Positions 8,635-16,587 of a stretch of DNA of 64,000 bases are shown piece after piece; positions within the stretch are counted from its first letter, which is position 1; each line of letters opens with the position of its first letter. Origin of the DNA: Sinorhizobium sp. A49. GTDB taxonomy: Bacteria > Pseudomonadota > Alphaproteobacteria > Rhizobiales > Rhizobiaceae. The stretch is from contig NZ_MUNW01000067.1 of NCBI RefSeq assembly GCF_002002725.1, positions 1 to 64,000 of the forward strand, read 5' to 3'. The translations under genes and the position numbers were made by a program. A model generated the notes under the pieces. The model had not been told where the DNA came from. It saw only the letters and a program-made list of their open reading frames with translations, and made no database searches.

Positions 8635-10083
8635 GCCGTGGTAGACAGAAATGGTTTTCATGCTGGCAAAACCGTAGAGGGCCTCAAAACCCTTCTCGCG
8701 ACCATGGCCCGATTTCTTGACGCCGCCGAAGGGCAGCTCGACGCCGCCACCGGCGCCGTAATTGTTGATGAAGACCTGGCCGGCGTGGACAGCGCGCGCC
8801 AGACGCAATTGCCGACCGCCGTCGTTGGTCCACACACCACAGACGAGACCGTAGGCGGTGCCGTTTGCAAGCCGGACGGCTTCCTCTTCGCTGTCGAACG
8901 GCATGATTACCTGCACCGGGCCGAAGATTTCCTCCTGGACCGTGCGGTGCTCGTGCGGCACGTCGCGCAGCAATGTCGGCGCGACATAGGCACCCTCAGC
9001 GGGCGCACCGGCGATGATCTCGCCTTTGGCCGCAACCTTGAGGCCATCCTTCGCGGCGTCCGCAAGAAAGCCCTCGATAATCGCCTTCTGTCGTTGCGAA
9101 ACGACCGGGCCGACGGAGAGATCGGCGGCGGCAGGACCGACTTTCAGCGCCCGGTATCTTTCACTCATGCGCGCAATGACCTCTTCATAGACGCCGCGCT
9201 CGACGAGGATGCGTGACGAGGCCGAGCAGGTCTGGCCGGCATTCTGGATACCGGCATTGACCAGGAATGGAACGGCACGATCGAGGTCCGCATCGGCAAA
9301 GACGATCTGTGCCGACTTGCCGCCGAGTTCAAGCGTCACCGGCACCGCATTTTTCGCGGCCGCCGCCTGCACCATTTCGCCGGTTCGAACCGAGCCGGTA
9401 AAGGAGATGTGGTTGATGTCGGGATGCTCGGAGAGTGCGGCGCCCGCCTCCGAGCCGAGACCGGTGACGATATTGAGTGCGCCCACCGGCAGACCCTCTT
9501 CTTCGGCGATGCGTGCGAACTCGAGGATCGTCAGGCACGCTTCCTCGGCCGGCTTGACCACGGCGGCGTTGCCCATGGCAAGGGCGGCCCCGAGACTTCG
9601 ACCAAGGATCTGCATCGGATAGTTCCAAGGGATGATATGGCCCGTAACCCCATGCGGTTCGTAAACCGTCAGCACGGTAAAACCGTTCTGGTAGGGGATC
9701 GTGTCGCCATGCACCTTGTCGGCGGCGCCGCCGTAGAATTCGAGGTAGCGCGCTAGCGCGACGACATCAGCCCGCGCCTGTGTCAGGGGCTTGCCAACAT
9801 CCCTCGCCTCAAGCTCGGTCAAAAGGTCGATGTTGCGCAGCACCGCCGTTGCGATCCGGCTGAGAGTCCGTCCGCGTTCGGTTGCTGTCATCCGTCCCCA
9901 CTCGCCCGACAGTGCCGCCCGCGCGGACTGCACGGCCAGATCCACATCTTCCCGGGTTCCCCGGGCAATGCGGGCGAAGACCTCGCCGTTCGAGGGATCT
10001 CGCACGTCGATAAGCTCGCCCCCGCTCGCGTCCTGCCAGGTGTTGGCGATGAAATTGCTGTAGGTCTTCACATCATGCCTCAT
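8632..10083 (-). CDS. NAD(P)-dependent aldehyde dehydrogenase
   Basis: A 483-residue ALDH-superfamily enzyme oxidising an aldehyde to a carboxylate. Catalytic Cys286 lies in GQTCSASS, the general base Glu252 in LELGGK and the oxyanion Asn154 in PWNYP; the FTGS cofactor loop is present. Numbering uses the ATG at 10083, which overlaps the gntR 3' end by 11 bases. A GTG at 10071 preceded by GAGG with a 6-nt spacer is an equally good start and would lie just after the gntR stop. Context points to oxidation of a product derived from the imported compound. Confidence 0.93.
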   Translation of the reverse strand: MRHDVKTYSNFIANTWQDASGGELIDVRDPSNGEVFARIARGTREDVDLAVQSARAALSGEWGRMTATERGRTLSRIATAVLRNIDLLTELEARDVGKPLTQARADVVALARYLEFYGGAADKVHGDTIPYQNGFTVLTVYEPHGVTGHIIPWNYPMQILGRSLGAALAMGNAAVVKPAEEACLTILEFARIAEEEGLPVGALNIVTGLGSEAGAALSEHPDINHISFTGSVRTGEMVQAAAAKNAVPVTLELGGKSAQIVFADADLDRAVPFLVNAGIQNAGQTCSASSRILVERGVYEEVIARMSERYRALKVGPAAADLSVGPVVSQRQKAIIEGFLADAAKDGLKVAAKGEIIAGAPAEGAYVAPTLLRDVPHEHRTVQEEIFGPVQVIMPFDSEEEAVRLANGTAYGLVCGVWTNDGGRQLRLARAVHAGQVFINNYGAGGGVELPFGGVKKSGHGREKGFEALYGFASMKTISVYHG

Positions 10084-10756
10084 TGTCAGTCTCGCGCTCC
10101 TCCAGGAGCGCTTTCAATCTCGTGGCCGTCGCATGGATATGTGCTCGCGCCACTTTTTCGGCCTCGTCTGGATTTCTTGCCGCAATCGCCTCGACAATCA
10201 TGCGGTGTTCGGTAACCGCGGTGCTGGCGCGTTCGCTGGACAAGGAAAAGGCGGGGGCAAAGACTTGCGACGTCATGCGCAGAAGCGGCCCGAGCGACGA
10301 AAGCGATGTGTTGCGCGAGGCACTGACGATCGCCTCGTGAAAGACGACGTTGGACTGGGTGTAGGCGGCCGGATCCCAGCGCTCGACAACCTTCTGCTGC
10401 TGCTCGATCTGTTTGACGAGTGCCTTGATTTCGGGTGCGGTGGCGCGCTCGGCGGCATTGCGGGCAGCCACGCCATCCATCGCCTCGCGCACGGCGTAGG
10501 CGTCCAGCAGCTTCGGCAGGTCGGCGGTGGCCACCCTCACACCACTGCCGGGCTTGTTGACGACGAGCCCGTCGCGCTCGAGCACCCGCAGGGCTTCGCG
10601 TAGCGGCGTGCGGCTAATGCCGAACTCGGCGGCGATGCGCTCCTGGCGCAGCGTCGCTCCCGGCGCGTAGATCCCGGCATAGATGCGCTCGCGAAGCGCC
10701 TGAGCGATTTCGTCGAGCAGGCGTGACTGGCTTCGCCATTCGAAGGTCTGGGTCAT
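10073..10756 (-). CDS. GntR-family transcriptional regulator (FadR/FCD subfamily)
   Basis: A 227-residue regulator. The N-terminal winged helix-turn-helix includes GATLRQERIAAEFGISRTPLREALRVLERDGLV, followed by a helical FCD-type ligand domain with metal-ligand-like residues around FHEAIVSAS and TEHRMIVEAI. The ATG at 10756 follows GGGAGG. It is the first gene of the minus-strand unit ending near 640 and probably controls it in response to the substrate or an intermediate. A perfect palindrome 27 bp upstream fits autoregulation. Confidence 0.92.
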   Translation of the reverse strand: MTQTFEWRSQSRLLDEIAQALRERIYAGIYAPGATLRQERIAAEFGISRTPLREALRVLERDGLVVNKPGSGVRVATADLPKLLDAYAVREAMDGVAARNAAERATAPEIKALVKQIEQQQKVVERWDPAAYTQSNVVFHEAIVSASRNTSLSSLGPLLRMTSQVFAPAFSLSSERASTAVTEHRMIVEAIAARNPDEAEKVARAHIHATATRLKALLEERETDNEA

Positions 10757-10782
10757 CGATCCCTCCCAAGATCGAGGCAAAT

Positions 10783-10797
10783 TGTATCCAGGATACA
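10783..10797. promoter_or_regulatory. Candidate GntR operator upstream of the regulator gene
   Basis: TGTATCC-A-GGATACA is a perfect palindrome with 7-bp arms and a single central base, starting 27 bp before the gntR ATG. FadR-subfamily GntR proteins typically bind short palindromes of this size in their own promoter. The binding itself is inferred. Confidence 0.65.
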
Positions 10798-10935
10798 GAT
10801 GATGTCAATTGCGATTGGTAAGACAGCGAACTGCTGCTCACATAAAGCGATCATGGTCGAGTTCATGTCGGCGTCACGGCCACACGTTAAGGGGGCTGAT
10901 CTTTTGCATACGATTTGAAACGTCCCGTCGCACTG

Positions 10936-10950
10936 GGATACGACGTATCC
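10936..10950. promoter_or_regulatory. Second palindrome built from the same half-site
   Basis: GGATAC-GAC-GTATCC has 6-bp arms identical to the arms of the 10783-10797 palindrome but in the opposite order, about 150 bp further upstream. It could be an auxiliary site for the same regulator, or chance. It lies in the 254-bp gap between gntR and the siderophore-type ATPase gene. Confidence 0.4.
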
Positions 10951-11010
10951 TACAGAAGCAGCACCTTCAGGCGCGATGCACTTGCTCGCCTGCAGCCCGA
11001 GCCGCAGCGC

Positions 11011-11805
11011 TCACCCGCGTGGTTTTGATCGAGGCACGATCAATGGCGTTGCGGAAATCGGGTCGTCAATGATCATGCACGAGAGCCCGAAAACGTCCTC
11101 CACCAGCGGGGAGGTGATCGTGGCCGGCTCGCCTTCGGCGACGATCGTTCCATCGCGCATTGCGATGATATGCGTGGCGTAGCGGCAGGCGTGATTGAGG
11201 TCGTGAAGCACAGCCACCAACGTTCGACCACAGTGACGGCTGAGATACTGGCAGAGATCCAAGAGCTCGATCTGGTGGGCGATATCGAGGAAGGTGGTCG
11301 GCTCATCCAGCAAAAGGATCGGGGTTTCCTGCGCCAGCACCATACCGATCCAGACACGCTGGCGTTGGCCGCCGGAGAGTTCATCGACCGGTCGAGCCGC
11401 GAGATCGGCAATTCCTGTCAGTTCCATCGCCTGCCAGACAGCCGCTTCATCTGCCTTCGACCATTGCCTTTGAAAGGACTGATGGGGATAGCGCCCACGC
11501 GAAACCAGATCGAAAACCGAAATCCCCTCCGGCGCTATCGATGATTGCGGCAACAGTCTGATCCGGCTGGCCACCGCCTTTGCGGCGTGCTTGCCGATCT
11601 CCTTGCCGTCGAGAACGATCTGCCCCGAACTCGGCGGCAGGAGGCGCGCCAGTGCCCGCAGCAAGGTGGACTTTCCGCTGGCGTTCGGGCCAACGATGAC
11701 TGTGAACGAACCGTCGGGTATCGCGACGGAAAGCTTCTCGGAGATGACCCGCCGTTCGTATGCCAGTGTAACGGCCTTCGCATAAAGCCGAGGGGTGTTG
11801 CTCAT
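11011..11805 (-). CDS. Iron-siderophore/haem-type ABC transporter ATP-binding protein (FecE/FepC class)
   Basis: A 264-residue ATPase starting MSNTPRLYAKAVTLAYERRV. It has Walker A GPNASGKST, the Q-loop LLPQSS, signature ELSGGQRQR, Walker B PILLLDEPTTFLD and switch AVLHDLNHACRYA, the last typical of FecE/FepC. The gene itself looks intact. The start overlaps the upstream permease stop by ATGA. The permease is truncated, and no binding protein, second permease or receptor is nearby, so the transporter is probably non-functional here unless complemented elsewhere. Confidence 0.88.
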   Translation of the reverse strand: MSNTPRLYAKAVTLAYERRVISEKLSVAIPDGSFTVIVGPNASGKSTLLRALARLLPPSSGQIVLDGKEIGKHAAKAVASRIRLLPQSSIAPEGISVFDLVSRGRYPHQSFQRQWSKADEAAVWQAMELTGIADLAARPVDELSGGQRQRVWIGMVLAQETPILLLDEPTTFLDIAHQIELLDLCQYLSRHCGRTLVAVLHDLNHACRYATHIIAMRDGTIVAEGEPATITSPLVEDVFGLSCMIIDDPISATPLIVPRSKPRG

Positions 11806-12494
11806 GACCTTCGGATCTCCCGCAGCAAAAGCCAGACGAAGTAAAGCCCACCGATGCTGACGGTCATGACACCGACCGGCAGCGGCGATGCGAACGCATG
11901 CTGCGCCGCTCCGTCGGCTGCAAGCAGCATCAGGCCGCCGACCAGCGCCGACGACGCCAAGGGAACGCCGGGCGCGTGCGCTAGCCGTCTGGCGATCTGC
12001 GGCGCGGCAAGGGCAACGAAGGCAATCGGACCTGAAACCGCTGTGACGGTTGCCGTCATCGCCACACCCAGCACCAGGAGAGCAAGGCGCGTGACGCCGG
12101 TGGAAACACCGGTCGAAACGGCCAGATCGTCTCCAAGTTCGAGTTGGCGCATCGGACGCGCCAGGACGATCGTAAGAGGCATCAACGCCAAAAGGACGGC
12201 TGCGACGAGATTGACGTCGGCTTGACCAAGCCCATTCAAGGTCCCGGCTCCCCATATAGCGGCTGCAAGTGCGGCCGGCAGGTCAGCCTGGCGTATCAGC
12301 CAAAGATTGAAGGCGCCGAGCATGGCGGAGACGCCGATCCCGACGATAATCAGGCGAAAGCCCTGGATGCCGTTTTTCCAGGCAAGAAAATAGACAATCG
12401 CCGCCGTGACCAGACCGCCGAGGACCGCGCCCACTCCCATCTCCTGCTGACCGCCGCCGGGGATCAACATGGCCACGAGCGCACCGGAATAGGA
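11802..12494 (-). pseudogene. FecCD-type iron transporter permease, 5'-truncated remnant
   Basis: The frame encodes the C-terminal ~230 residues of a FecCD permease, including GFRLIIVGIGVSAMLGAFNLWLI, the WGAGTL block, VSGPIAFVALAAPQIARRL and a hydrophobic C-terminus. FecCD proteins are about 330-350 residues, so about 110 N-terminal residues with the first helices are missing. Family-like sequence begins near SGALVAML (about 12494); the frame stays open to 12521 but that part is unrelated. It meets another truncated gene at 12495-12530, indicating a deletion. Confidence 0.75.
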
Positions 12495-12508
12495 CCTTGG
12501 TTTTGCAC

Positions 12509-12703
12509 CTAGAGTGTGCAATCGGACGAGGTTAGCGGGACCTGATGCACGAGCGGAAACACGCCAAAGTGCAGCTCGTCATTCGCGATCATGTATAGCG
12601 CCGCGTCTAGACAGACCAAACCGCTCGCGGCGCTCAAGTACGACTGACGCGGATGAGAGTTAGGGTCGAAGTTGAGGTCGCGTATTTTCTCAAGCTTGAT
12701 CAC
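12509..12703 (-). pseudogene. N-terminal fragment of a secreted-phytase/DUF6929-like protein
   Basis: The fragment reads from a GTG at 12703 (after GGAG, 5-nt spacer): IKLEKIRDLNFDPNSHPRQS, then SAASGLVCLDAALYMIAND and ELHFGVFP. The SGL-x-LY-xx-D-D/E-LHxGVF pattern is the N-terminal signature of a family of about 250-300 residues. Only 64 codons remain before a stop at 12509, and the last 10-15 look unrelated. I read it as the 5' half left by a deletion whose other end lies in the permease gene. Family naming is from memory of the motif and is tentative. Confidence 0.5.
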
Positions 12704-12858
12704 GATTACTCCGTCCCTCCCCACGTCGACTGACTATGCATCTGCCGAAGAACATCGCGTGGCATGTCAGAGCGACAAACCCGGGCGCGGCAAATCTTCA
12801 ATCACAAATCTCTTAAATAGCGCGCATATCATGTTGCGCGTCAGCACATGGAGCGCCG

Positions 12859-13083
12859 ATGCGAGAGAAAAATCGTCGGGAGACCGAAACGATTTCCGAA
12901 TCAATCCGGGAATTGGCTGTTCCGGGCATGAAACCCAAAGCTCTGATCGAAGCGGTCAGGGGCCGGCATCCGGATGCTTCCAAGAAAGACATTGCGCGCG
13001 CGGCGTTTCTCACTGTCATTCTTTCGGCTGCGCATACCCCGGAGGATGCCCAGGCGTTCCACGATCTTGCGAGCGACCCATGA
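12859..13083 (+). CDS. Small hypothetical protein (74 aa)
   Basis: A charged 74-residue protein, MREKNRRETETISESIREL, followed by GMKPKALIEAVRGRHPDAS, KKDIARAAFLTVILSA and a C-terminal helix. The pattern predicts a compact helical fold like that of the 56718-57086 protein (a G-x-x-x-x-x-L motif, then HP-x-AS-KK/GK and an alanine-rich helix), so the two may be distant relatives. No function is assignable. Codon use looks coding and no competing frame is better. Confidence 0.55.
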   Translation: MREKNRRETETISESIRELAVPGMKPKALIEAVRGRHPDASKKDIARAAFLTVILSAAHTPEDAQAFHDLASDP

Positions 13084-13211
13084 TGGTCCGCGCTTCAGCA
13101 ATGACTCATCCCAAGCTTGAAAGTTAGGTGACACTAATATCTAAAGGCTGCAGCGTTTATCGCGCAGGGCTGCGAGCTCTTGATCACGGGATGACTCTGC
13201 GGGGATTCTAC

Positions 13212-13835
13212 ATGTTTTTGGTCCGCACCGATCTCGACGAAGCCATCAAACGATGGCGCGACATCATCTTGACGTCCTTACCGTGGGACCGACTTGGCGG
13301 CTACGTGGCCTTGCGCAGACATGATTTGACAATCGAGCTTCATGATCTCAACGAGGAGAGCGATCTCCTCATCTTTGCCACCGACGGCGAAGCTCTGGCC
13401 GATCGATTCCGTTTTACTTACCCCTTCGTCGTTACATACGGAGGAAATCCCGGCTACCCGCTGGAATATCTGGTTTGGCTTTCATTTCACATGCAAGCGA
13501 ACTTCGAACGGTCGGGCACTCTCGAGGTGAGCGCGACTTACGAGGACGAAGACGGAGACATCGAAAGCATGTCTGCCGTGGCCACGGGGTTCTCGCGTCA
13601 GGCCGACCTGGAAGATTTCATAGAGCGGTTCGATGGCAAGGACTTGAGTCAAGATCCCCTCTTCGGCTACGCGGTGTATGTTTCCGAAGTCATTAGCCCC
13701 TCATCATCGTCCCTGGACAACTGTTCCGGTGGCTTGAACAGGTCGAGCGCGGGCGCCGCAGGGGAAGCTCTCGACATGGAAGCGTCGAACGGAAAGCGGC
13801 CTGTTGGACAGCAAAAGCAGAAGGACGTCCGCTAA
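13212..13835 (+). CDS. Hypothetical protein (207 aa)
   Basis: I do not recognise this protein. It begins MFLVRTDLDEAIKRWRDIIL after a GGGGA site; an in-frame ATG at 13191 and a GTG at 13128 would lengthen it. The first 150 residues look folded, with alternating hydrophobic strands and an acidic stretch (EDEDGDIES). The last 45 are Ser-rich then Gln/Lys-rich and probably disordered. No signal peptide or transmembrane segment is seen. It stands alone between small genes. Confidence 0.55.
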   Translation: MFLVRTDLDEAIKRWRDIILTSLPWDRLGGYVALRRHDLTIELHDLNEESDLLIFATDGEALADRFRFTYPFVVTYGGNPGYPLEYLVWLSFHMQANFERSGTLEVSATYEDEDGDIESMSAVATGFSRQADLEDFIERFDGKDLSQDPLFGYAVYVSEVISPSSSSLDNCSGGLNRSSAGAAGEALDMEASNGKRPVGQQKQKDVR

Positions 13836-14223
13836 GGCGGCCGTGGCGAAATACCGCGATGGGATGGGAGACGCCCCAGCCATCGCCGACATCAGCCGCA
13901 AATCAAAATCCCCATAGCCTCCGATTGTGGCCCGCGGGTTCCTTCCTCGGGGACTTTCGTACGCCTGCCGGCGCCCGAAACTCTTCACGGTAGCGGACTG
14001 TCGGCTGCGAGGCACGCAGTTCGAATAGCCGCGATTGCGCCTGTCTTCCGCCGGCGCTTGCTTCAGCCGCGCCTCAAGGCTGGCGTTATGCTCCTCGATC
14101 AGTCGCCTCGCCGTAAACGACGACAACCTGTTGAGGCTCCACAGGCTGCGCAAACGTGCGCGTTGTTATGATCCGGTTCGGCGCGTCTCGTTGAGCGGTT
14201 TCCGGTTCAGTGCAGGCCGGATG
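13836..14223. other. Stretch without a supportable gene
   Basis: A minus-strand frame spans 13704-14153, but its translation is Arg/Ser-rich, low in recognisable motifs and overlaps the 3' end of the plus-strand gene. I see no RNA gene, repeat or insertion sequence. The DUF302 gene ends at the right border. Confidence 0.4.
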
Positions 14224-14613
14224 TCAGATGGTTTTGACAGTCTGCAAGAGCAAGTCCCGAACCGTTGCGGCGACCTCCTTCAATTTGGGGTTTTCGATCG
14301 CCTGCATCGAGGAAACAGGGTCAACCGCACTCACCATCACATTGCCGCCGGCAAGAGATCTGACAATCACATTACATGGAAGCATTGCTCCGACCTTCGG
14401 CTCCACCTTCATGGCCTCCAGCGCCATGCTCGGATTGCAGGCACCAAGGATAAGATAGTCGTCGACGTGAGCATCGAGCTTCTTCCGCATCGTGCTTTTG
14501 ACGTCTATCTCCGTCAGCACGCCAAATCCGTGTTTCCCCAACGCCGCCACGGTTCTCTCAACCACGATGGCAAACGGTGTTCCATCAATCGTCTTGTCAA
14601 TCGTATAGGTCAT
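14224..14613 (-). CDS. DUF302 family protein
   Basis: A 129-residue cytosolic protein, MTYTIDKTIDGTPFAIVVER with FGVLTEIDVKSTMRKKL, YLILGACNPSMALEAM and LPCNVIVRS, the characteristic DUF302 pattern. The cysteines in GACNP and LPCN are conserved in the family. Biochemical function is unknown; these genes often sit near redox or stress genes in rhizobia and sulfur bacteria, which fits the neighbouring sulfide module. Length is normal for the family. Confidence 0.88.
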   Translation of the reverse strand: MTYTIDKTIDGTPFAIVVERTVAALGKHGFGVLTEIDVKSTMRKKLDAHVDDYLILGACNPSMALEAMKVEPKVGAMLPCNVIVRSLAGGNVMVSAVDPVSSMQAIENPKLKEVAATVRDLLLQTVKTI

Positions 14614-14768
14614 GGAATGAATCCGATCTCGTCGCCCGCTGCTGTAGAATGGAAGGCTGGATTACGCGCAGCCACAGCACAGACCGGATGAGCCTCGCGA
14701 TGTTACACATGCGGTTTGCACGGACTTCGATGGTGTTATTTACCGAAAAGAAGCTCGGTCCCAGTCCC

Positions 14769-15131
14769 CTATTGATCCCGAATGAAGGCCTGCATCTCCT
14801 CGGGCGTCACCTTGGCGTCCTTGTTCGCATCGACCTTGTCGAAGATCCGCTTATGGATCGTTGTAACTTCCTCGAATGAAAGGGCGCCGTCGCCATCGAC
14901 ATCGGCGATCACAAACATGATCTTCATCATATGACCCGGCATCATATTGGGCCGCATGCCACCCATCATGCCGTAGCGCCTCCCCCCCATCATCGCACCG
15001 GGCATCACCTCGGAGTAACCTGGCTGCGCATCTTGTTCTGCGGCCGGGGCCGCCTGCGCGAAACAAAGCGTGGGGCTGCCTGCCGTGAGCGTGGCGACAA
15101 TAGCCACACGTGCGAGTTTTGCCGTTGTCAT
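14769..15131 (-). CDS. Exported EF-hand calcium-binding protein
   Basis: A 120-residue protein with a signal peptide (MTTAKLARVAIVATLTAGSP to about FAQA), a Met/Gly-rich linker (about residues 43-70) and two EF-hand loops: D77-x-D-G-D-G to E88, and D101-x-N-x-D to E112. Both loops have acidic residues at positions 1 and 12, so calcium binding is likely. The Met-rich linker could bind copper, which is speculation. The ATG at 15131 follows GGAGAT; the open frame to 15194 lacks a signal-like start. Confidence 0.85.
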   Translation of the reverse strand: MTTAKLARVAIVATLTAGSPTLCFAQAAPAAEQDAQPGYSEVMPGAMMGGRRYGMMGGMRPNMMPGHMMKIMFVIADVDGDGALSFEEVTTIHKRIFDKVDANKDAKVTPEEMQAFIRDQ

Positions 15132-15402
15132 GTGCGATCTCCTTTCAATGCAGGAGATCCAAGGCGGGGGCAATTCGCGTCCGCGCTTAGACATTCACCT
15201 GCAGTTGTATGAACATCCGGAAAACTAGCAGTGAAGCGATCCGGTTTCCTTGCGCCACGTCAATTGAGTTCGACATTTATCCAACCGGCTTGATGGCAAG
15301 CTCGAGGACTGACTTCATAGACCGTCCGTGATGTCGGCAGTCTCCGGGTACTTGACGATGGGTCTGGAAATAAAGGGCGCTTCACTTACGTGTTTAACGC
15401 AA

Positions 15403-15822
15403 CTATCGGGCGGGTAGGATGCGTGCAAAATGTGCAGCGTCAACACCAACGGACTGCGCTCCAGAAGCCACCGGTTTCAACGCCTCAACCGCTCCAGGAG
15501 CAGCCGTCTCCACGCCGCAAAACAGGTTCAACAGCAAGTCCATTACAGCCTCGGCGCGGCCATCCGCGATCGAATAGTAGATCTGGCGGGACTGTCGCCG
15601 CGTCTTGACGAGGCCGGCCTGCCGGAGCTCGGCCAGTTGTTGGGAAAGGGCCGGTTGCTTGATGCCGAGCGCCTCCTGAATATCACTGACCGACGATTCC
15701 TGCCTGGCGATCTGACACAACAGCATGAGGCGGTTTGCATTGCTGAATTGGCGCATGAAGTCCGCTGCTTCCGGCGCCTTGGCGATCATCGTCTCCAGCG
15801 ATACGCTGGGTTTCCCGCTCAT
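15403..15822 (-). CDS. bigR: BigR-like ArsR-family persulfide-sensing repressor
   Basis: A 139-residue ArsR-type winged-helix protein. The DNA-reading region is SSVSDIQEALGIKQPALSQQLAELRQAGLVKTRR. Two cysteines, Cys36 (LLCQIA) and Cys102 (LFCGVE), are 66 residues apart, the same spacing as the Cys pair that in BigR forms a disulfide or tetrasulfide with sulfane sulfur and releases DNA. The start at 15822 overlaps the peroxiredoxin stop by ATGA. It probably represses both its own unit and the divergent dioxygenase unit through the palindrome at 16533-16551. Confidence 0.85.
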   Translation of the reverse strand: MSGKPSVSLETMIAKAPEAADFMRQFSNANRLMLLCQIARQESSVSDIQEALGIKQPALSQQLAELRQAGLVKTRRQSRQIYYSIADGRAEAVMDLLLNLFCGVETAAPGAVEALKPVASGAQSVGVDAAHFARILPAR

Positions 15823-16457
15823 GCCCGCTTCTCCCGGAAGTACCATGCTTCGCCCTCACGCAGATCGTCTCCGTCCATCTGAGCAATCAGCGCCTGTTCG
15901 ACGAGCGCATCACCCGGCCTCCAGCCCTCGGGAGTGGAGGCATCTTCCTGCTCGGCAGTCTGGATCGCAGCGACAAGACGCAGCAATTCATCGACCGAGC
16001 GGCCGACATTCATGGGATACCAGACAATCGCTCGGATTATGCCGGCCGGGTCGATGACAAAGGTCGCCCGCACGGTCGCGCTGCTCTCGGAGGAGCTGTC
16101 GATCATTCCGTAGGCGCGCGAGATCACCATCGCGGCGTCCTCGACAATCGGGAAGGTCACCTTCACCGCGAACCGCTCATTGATGTCGCGAATCCAGGCG
16201 ATGTGGGAGTTGAGGCTGTCCACCGAAAGGCCCAGGAGGGCACAGTCGAGTTTCTCGAACTGCGGAGCCGCGCGAGCAAGCGCTATGAATTCGCTGGTGC
16301 AGACCGGCGTGAAATCCGCAGGGTGTGAGAAAAACAAGACCCATCGACCGCGGAAGGCCGACAACGTAATCGGCCCGGCCGTCGAGCGCGCGGCAAAGCC
16401 TGGCGCGAGATCATTCAAGCGCGGAGGGATGGCGGGAGGAATCGTCATTTCGTTCAT
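15819..16457 (-). CDS. 1-Cys peroxiredoxin (Prx6-like, AhpC/TSA superfamily)
   Basis: A 212-residue thiol peroxidase reducing peroxides or related electrophiles in the cytosol. The peroxidatic Cys53 lies in the PxxxTxxC motif PADFTPVC. The C-terminal extension with YPMNVGRSVDELLRLV matches the Prx6 group. No resolving cysteine is obvious after Cys53, consistent with a 1-Cys enzyme. The ATG at 16457 is preceded by AGGA; the open frame to 16535 crosses the operator and is unlikely. The gene is translationally coupled to the bigR-like gene, an arrangement linking it to sulfide/persulfide stress. Confidence 0.9.
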   Translation of the reverse strand: MNEMTIPPAIPPRLNDLAPGFAARSTAGPITLSAFRGRWVLFFSHPADFTPVCTSEFIALARAAPQFEKLDCALLGLSVDSLNSHIAWIRDINERFAVKVTFPIVEDAAMVISRAYGMIDSSSESSATVRATFVIDPAGIIRAIVWYPMNVGRSVDELLRLVAAIQTAEQEDASTPEGWRPGDALVEQALIAQMDGDDLREGEAWYFREKRA

Positions 16458-16532
16458 CGTCGAATCCTGGCTGCGGTCGGTTTTCCATGTGATAGCCGCA
16501 AAGCGCTTCTGAAGCCAGAATATACACACTTG

Positions 16533-16551
16533 CATATTTACTGTAAATATG
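16533..16551. promoter_or_regulatory. 19-bp palindrome, candidate BigR-type operator
   Basis: CATATTTACTGTAAATATG is a perfect palindrome with 9-bp arms and one central base. It lies between the divergent peroxiredoxin-bigR and persulfide-dioxygenase units (82 bp and 37 bp from their starts). The AT-rich core is typical of ArsR/BigR operators and overlaps the region where both promoters should lie. Confidence 0.75.
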
Positions 16552-16587
16552 TATATATGACGAAATCACTAACGGAGGATCACCGCC

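Noticed and set aside
11806-12255. N-terminal extension of the siderophore-type ATPase frame by 150 codons
   Set aside because: The extension is the out-of-frame shadow of the permease remnant. The family start and ATGA overlap are at 11805.
13704-14153. 149-codon minus-strand frame
   Set aside because: Overlaps the end of the 13212-13835 gene, has Arg-rich composition and a hydrophobic run but no family resemblance.
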